A stretch of 18,072 nucleotides of DNA from an uncultured Sphingomonas sp. (GTDB lineage Bacteria > Pseudomonadota > Alphaproteobacteria > Sphingomonadales > Sphingomonadaceae): NCBI GenBank assembly GCA_946482655.1, contig CAMLSA010000067.1, positions 1 to 18,072 of the forward strand, given 5' to 3'. The notes beneath the pieces are model-generated. The model was not told the DNA's origin. It made no database searches and saw only the letters and a list, made by a program, of their open reading frames with translations. Made by a program: the position numbers and the translations under genes. This document shows, one piece after another, positions 15,976-18,072 of this stretch; the first letter of the stretch is position 1; each line of letters starts with the position of its first letter.

Positions 15976-16125
15976 GAAGCTTGCCGGGTTCGTCAGCTAT
16001 CTCCATTCCTTAGGGGACCATAAGCGACCAAACCCATTGATATAGCCATTCAGGTTGGATGATGAATACTGCTGGGTCCATAATTGATTCACGCCAATCG
16101 ACGGGAAAAATCGTGGAGATAAGTT
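15976..16125. other. Intergenic leader upstream of AraC-family gene
   Basis: 150 bases between the IS remnant and the regulator, richer in A and T than the region to the left. GGAGA at 16115-16119, six bases before the ATG, is the ribosome binding site. A promoter is expected here, possibly around TTGATATAGCC near 16037, but no good -35/-10 pair was identified. Confidence 0.45.
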
Positions 16126-17025
16126 ATGACCAACTTAGATCATAATGCGTCAAAGGCTGGTTCAAGACCGGTCGTCCAGGAACATGGCTTCAATCTGCAG
16201 GTCACCAACGAACTCGAAATACCGGGAGTTCTGGTCCAAGAGTACGAATATGAATGGGGACCGGACGGCGACATGTCGTCGAAGAACGAGTGTCTCTCGA
16301 TATACTGGCGGATTTCTCCTTATCGCATATCTGCGTTGTCGTGGACTGACGAGGGGAAAAAACGAGCGATCGGGAGCCTCTCGCTTACGTTGCCTGACCA
16401 CCAGTTTCGGGCGGCTGCGCTAGCTACCGAACGCGTGCGTGCCGTCTGTTGCCGGGTCGATCCGGAATGGCTTGATTTCATATCGGGCACGAAGGGCGGA
16501 TGGCGAGTGTCCCGGCCCGAACGATTTCTGGATCTGCGGCACGGCTATATAGAAAGCGCGATGCGCCGCATTGCCGGGGAGATTGCGCATGCGACTCCCT
16601 CGGGAACGGAGATGATCCGCCGCCTGTGCGAGATCATGGCGATCGATATTTCGCGCCTGTTCGCCACTGATCCGGAGGAAGATGCGCGATCGGTGCCGAC
16701 ATTATCGCCGGCCGCTCTGCTCGAGATTTCGCGACTGCTTGCGGATTTGGAACAACCTGTTGCGGATATTGGCAGGCTCTCGAGCTTGCTTGAGATTGAA
16801 ACGGCAAAGCTCAAGCGATTGTTCAGGAACTCGACCGGCCAGACACTGCAGAGCTTTGTCGAGCAGGCCCGCTTTGATAGGGTACGAGAATGGCTCGACA
16901 ATCGGGAGATCCCCCTAAAACAGGTCGCATATCTTTCCGGCTTCGCCAGCCACAGTAGCTTCGCCTATGCGTTCAAGTGCCGGACCGGGCAGACGCCCAG
17001 GCAGTATCGCTACCGTTCGACATAG
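16126..17025 (+). CDS. AraC/XylS-family transcriptional regulator
   Basis: A 299-residue DNA-binding regulator. The C-terminal third (about 195-295) is the double helix-turn-helix domain: the first HTH near 213-235 (VADIGRLSSLLEIETAKLKR), then FRNSTGQTLQSFVEQARFDR and the second HTH IPLKQVAYLSGFASHSSFAY (262-281), ending in the typical GQTPRQYR (288-295). The N-terminal part (about 20-180) is not a sequence I recognise; it should be the sensing domain, and its ligand is unknown. Start ATG follows GGAGA at good spacing. It is convergent with the monooxygenase on the right, ending 32 bases from it, so the arrangement does not show that it regulates that gene. Codon use looks less GC-biased than in the core operon to the left. 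Confidence 0.9.
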   Translation: MTNLDHNASKAGSRPVVQEHGFNLQVTNELEIPGVLVQEYEYEWGPDGDMSSKNECLSIYWRISPYRISALSWTDEGKKRAIGSLSLTLPDHQFRAAALATERVRAVCCRVDPEWLDFISGTKGGWRVSRPERFLDLRHGYIESAMRRIAGEIAHATPSGTEMIRRLCEIMAIDISRLFATDPEEDARSVPTLSPAALLEISRLLADLEQPVADIGRLSSLLEIETAKLKRLFRNSTGQTLQSFVEQARFDRVREWLDNREIPLKQVAYLSGFASHSSFAYAFKCRTGQTPRQYRYRST

Positions 17026-17057
17026 GCACAGCCTAGTGCGAAGCTGGACCGCCGATC

Positions 17058-18072
17058 TCAGAAAAAGCCGGAAAGTGGCAGTCCGGCGCCGGAAAGTTCA
17101 CATGCACCAAGCGCCGCGCCTTTCCAATCACGGGGATTGTGATTAGCGATTGTCCGTGCATTGCGCCAATGCCGATCGAGGCCGAACTTGCGCGACGTGG
17201 CCGAGGCGCTCCCGACATCGAAGACCAGTTCGGCGGCTTTCAGCGCTGCGTCCACCGCAACTATCTGTGCCTTTGTCACCGCGATAGAGGCCAGCTCAAC
17301 CTGATCCTCCGCGAGATTGGCTGCCCACGCCCGATCCAGGGTCGCCGCTGCGCGTTCGACGACAGCTTCTGCCGCGTAGGCGTTCGCTGAAATTTCGCCA
17401 ATACGACGCTGTACATAGGGATCGTCGATGGACTTCTCGGCAGAGCTATGCACGATCGGCCTGGCATGATGTCTGACAAATTCAACCGCGTCGGCAAGCG
17501 CATTGCGTGCAATTCCGGCCTGCAGCGCAGCAAGGTATAATTGCAGGAAAGGCGTAAGAATGGAGCGTTTCTCAGCACCTGTATTCTGCGTGCGGAACTC
17601 TTCCGGATTGATCAGGACATTATTAAGCAGCGTCGTGCCACTCCCGGTCAGTCGTTGGCCCATTGCGTCGAAATCGTCCAGCGTGACAAGGCCATCGCGG
17701 TCCTTAGGTAGGTCAAAGAATACAAGTTCATCTTCTTCGTTGAGGGCAATGATGCTGATCCAGTCTGCAAAGATCGCGCCGGTGCTGTAATATTTCCGGC
17801 CATTGGCGACAAAATTGTCGCCACGCCTTTGGACCCTTGTTTTGAAGGTTGCATGCGCTCCCCCGATTTCGAGAAGAGCGTTTCCGACCACGGCACCGCC
17901 GAGATAACGATCAAACCACTTCTTCTTATCAGCTTCCGATCCGTCGCTTAGCAAAGTCTCGATGAATCCGAAACCGGGGCGAATGGCTTGTGCCATATTG
18001 GAATCGACAGCCGACAACTGGATGACGGCCCGCATCACATCCTGGACGGAGCCGCCTGATCCGCCATATTCA
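17058..18072 (-). CDS. Acyl-CoA dehydrogenase-fold monooxygenase, DszC/SfnB-like, 5' partial
   Basis: A flavin-dependent enzyme of the acyl-CoA dehydrogenase fold, closest in motif pattern to the DszC/SfnB group acting in organosulfur oxidation. The frame is open to the right edge: reading upstream of the GTG at 18038 gives EYGGSGGSVQDV, typical interior sequence of the N-terminal domain, so the true start lies outside the window and perhaps 60-70 residues are missing. The central beta domain shows NGRKYYSTGAIFADW, then DDFDAMGQRLTGSGTTLLNN; the C-terminal helical domain ends with GLDRHWRNARTIANHNPRDW, where the Arg/His-rich motif marks this monooxygenase-like group rather than true acyl-CoA dehydrogenases. 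Its electron donor would be a separate flavin reductase, not seen here. Substrate is unknown; sulfur acquisition is the family-based guess. Confidence 0.82.
   Translation of the reverse strand, partial: EYGGSGGSVQDVMRAVIQLSAVDSNMAQAIRPGFGFIETLLSDGSEADKKKWFDRYLGGAVVGNALLEIGGAHATFKTRVQRRGDNFVANGRKYYSTGAIFADWISIIALNEEDELVFFDLPKDRDGLVTLDDFDAMGQRLTGSGTTLLNNVLINPEEFRTQNTGAEKRSILTPFLQLYLAALQAGIARNALADAVEFVRHHARPIVHSSAEKSIDDPYVQRRIGEISANAYAAEAVVERAAATLDRAWAANLAEDQVELASIAVTKAQIVAVDAALKAAELVFDVGSASATSRKFGLDRHWRNARTIANHNPRDWKGAALGACELSGAGLPLSGFF

Noticed and set aside
17067..17097. Repeated GCCGGAAAGT (17067-17076 and 17088-17097) near the convergent gene ends
   Set aside because: Both copies lie in the coding end of the monooxygenase gene and encode its repeated LSG tripeptide; they are direct, not inverted, and do not form a terminator hairpin.
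17058..18038. Treating the GTG at 18038 as the true start of the monooxygenase
   Set aside because: The frame stays open to the window edge and the upstream residues (EYGGSGGSVQDV) are typical interior sequence of this family, so the gene is 5' truncated by the window.
16126..18072. AraC-family protein as the regulator of the adjacent monooxygenase
   Set aside because: The genes are convergent and share no promoter region; neighbourhood alone does not support a regulatory link.

Overview
The window is high-GC bacterial chromosome. Its gene content (lptD-surA-pdxA-rsmA operon, cyanide-insensitive-type cytochrome bd, leucyl aminopeptidase) and the style of the proteins suggest an alphaproteobacterium, most likely a sphingomonad. 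This placement is an inference from protein resemblance; there is no rRNA to confirm it. No tRNA, rRNA or CRISPR array was seen.

Left end (1-2202, minus strand): cydA and the 5' part of cydB encode a cytochrome bd-type quinol oxidase with a short Q-loop. cydB runs off the left edge. A 231-bp divergent intergenic region separates cydA from the next block.

F420 block (2434-7111, plus strand): four tightly packed genes give the known core pathway to coenzyme F420. They are a fused CofG-CofH FO synthase, CofE (F420-0:gamma-glutamyl ligase), CofD (2-phospho-L-lactate transferase type) and CofC (guanylyltransferase). This deazaflavin cofactor is best known from methanogens and actinobacteria, so a compact complete operon here is the most notable system in the window. 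CofE lacks the flavin reductase domain fused to it in mycobacterial FbiB, so it is open which 3-carbon precursor is used and what, if anything, reduces dehydro-F420.

Small-gene block (7189-8297, plus strand): a 77-residue polar, low-complexity protein; a 124-residue protein with two HxT motifs like those of 2H phosphoesterases (closest in layout to the CPD domain of eukaryotic tRNA ligases); and a HAD-fold phosphatase whose start overlaps the stop of the 2H-like gene. The last two look like a nucleotide or RNA-end processing pair of unknown purpose.

Housekeeping block (8299-15445): pepA on the minus strand, then lptD, surA, pdxA and rsmA on the plus strand. This is the widely conserved order joining outer-membrane assembly, vitamin B6 synthesis and ribosome maturation.

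Right end (15446-18072): ten bases after rsmA lies a decayed, internally deleted IS630-family element with recognisable imperfect terminal inverted repeats and TA ends. Beyond it the sequence looks visibly less GC-rich and carries an AraC-family regulator and, convergent to it, a partial acyl-CoA-dehydrogenase-fold monooxygenase of the DszC/SfnB type. This arm looks like accessory DNA bordering the core operon.
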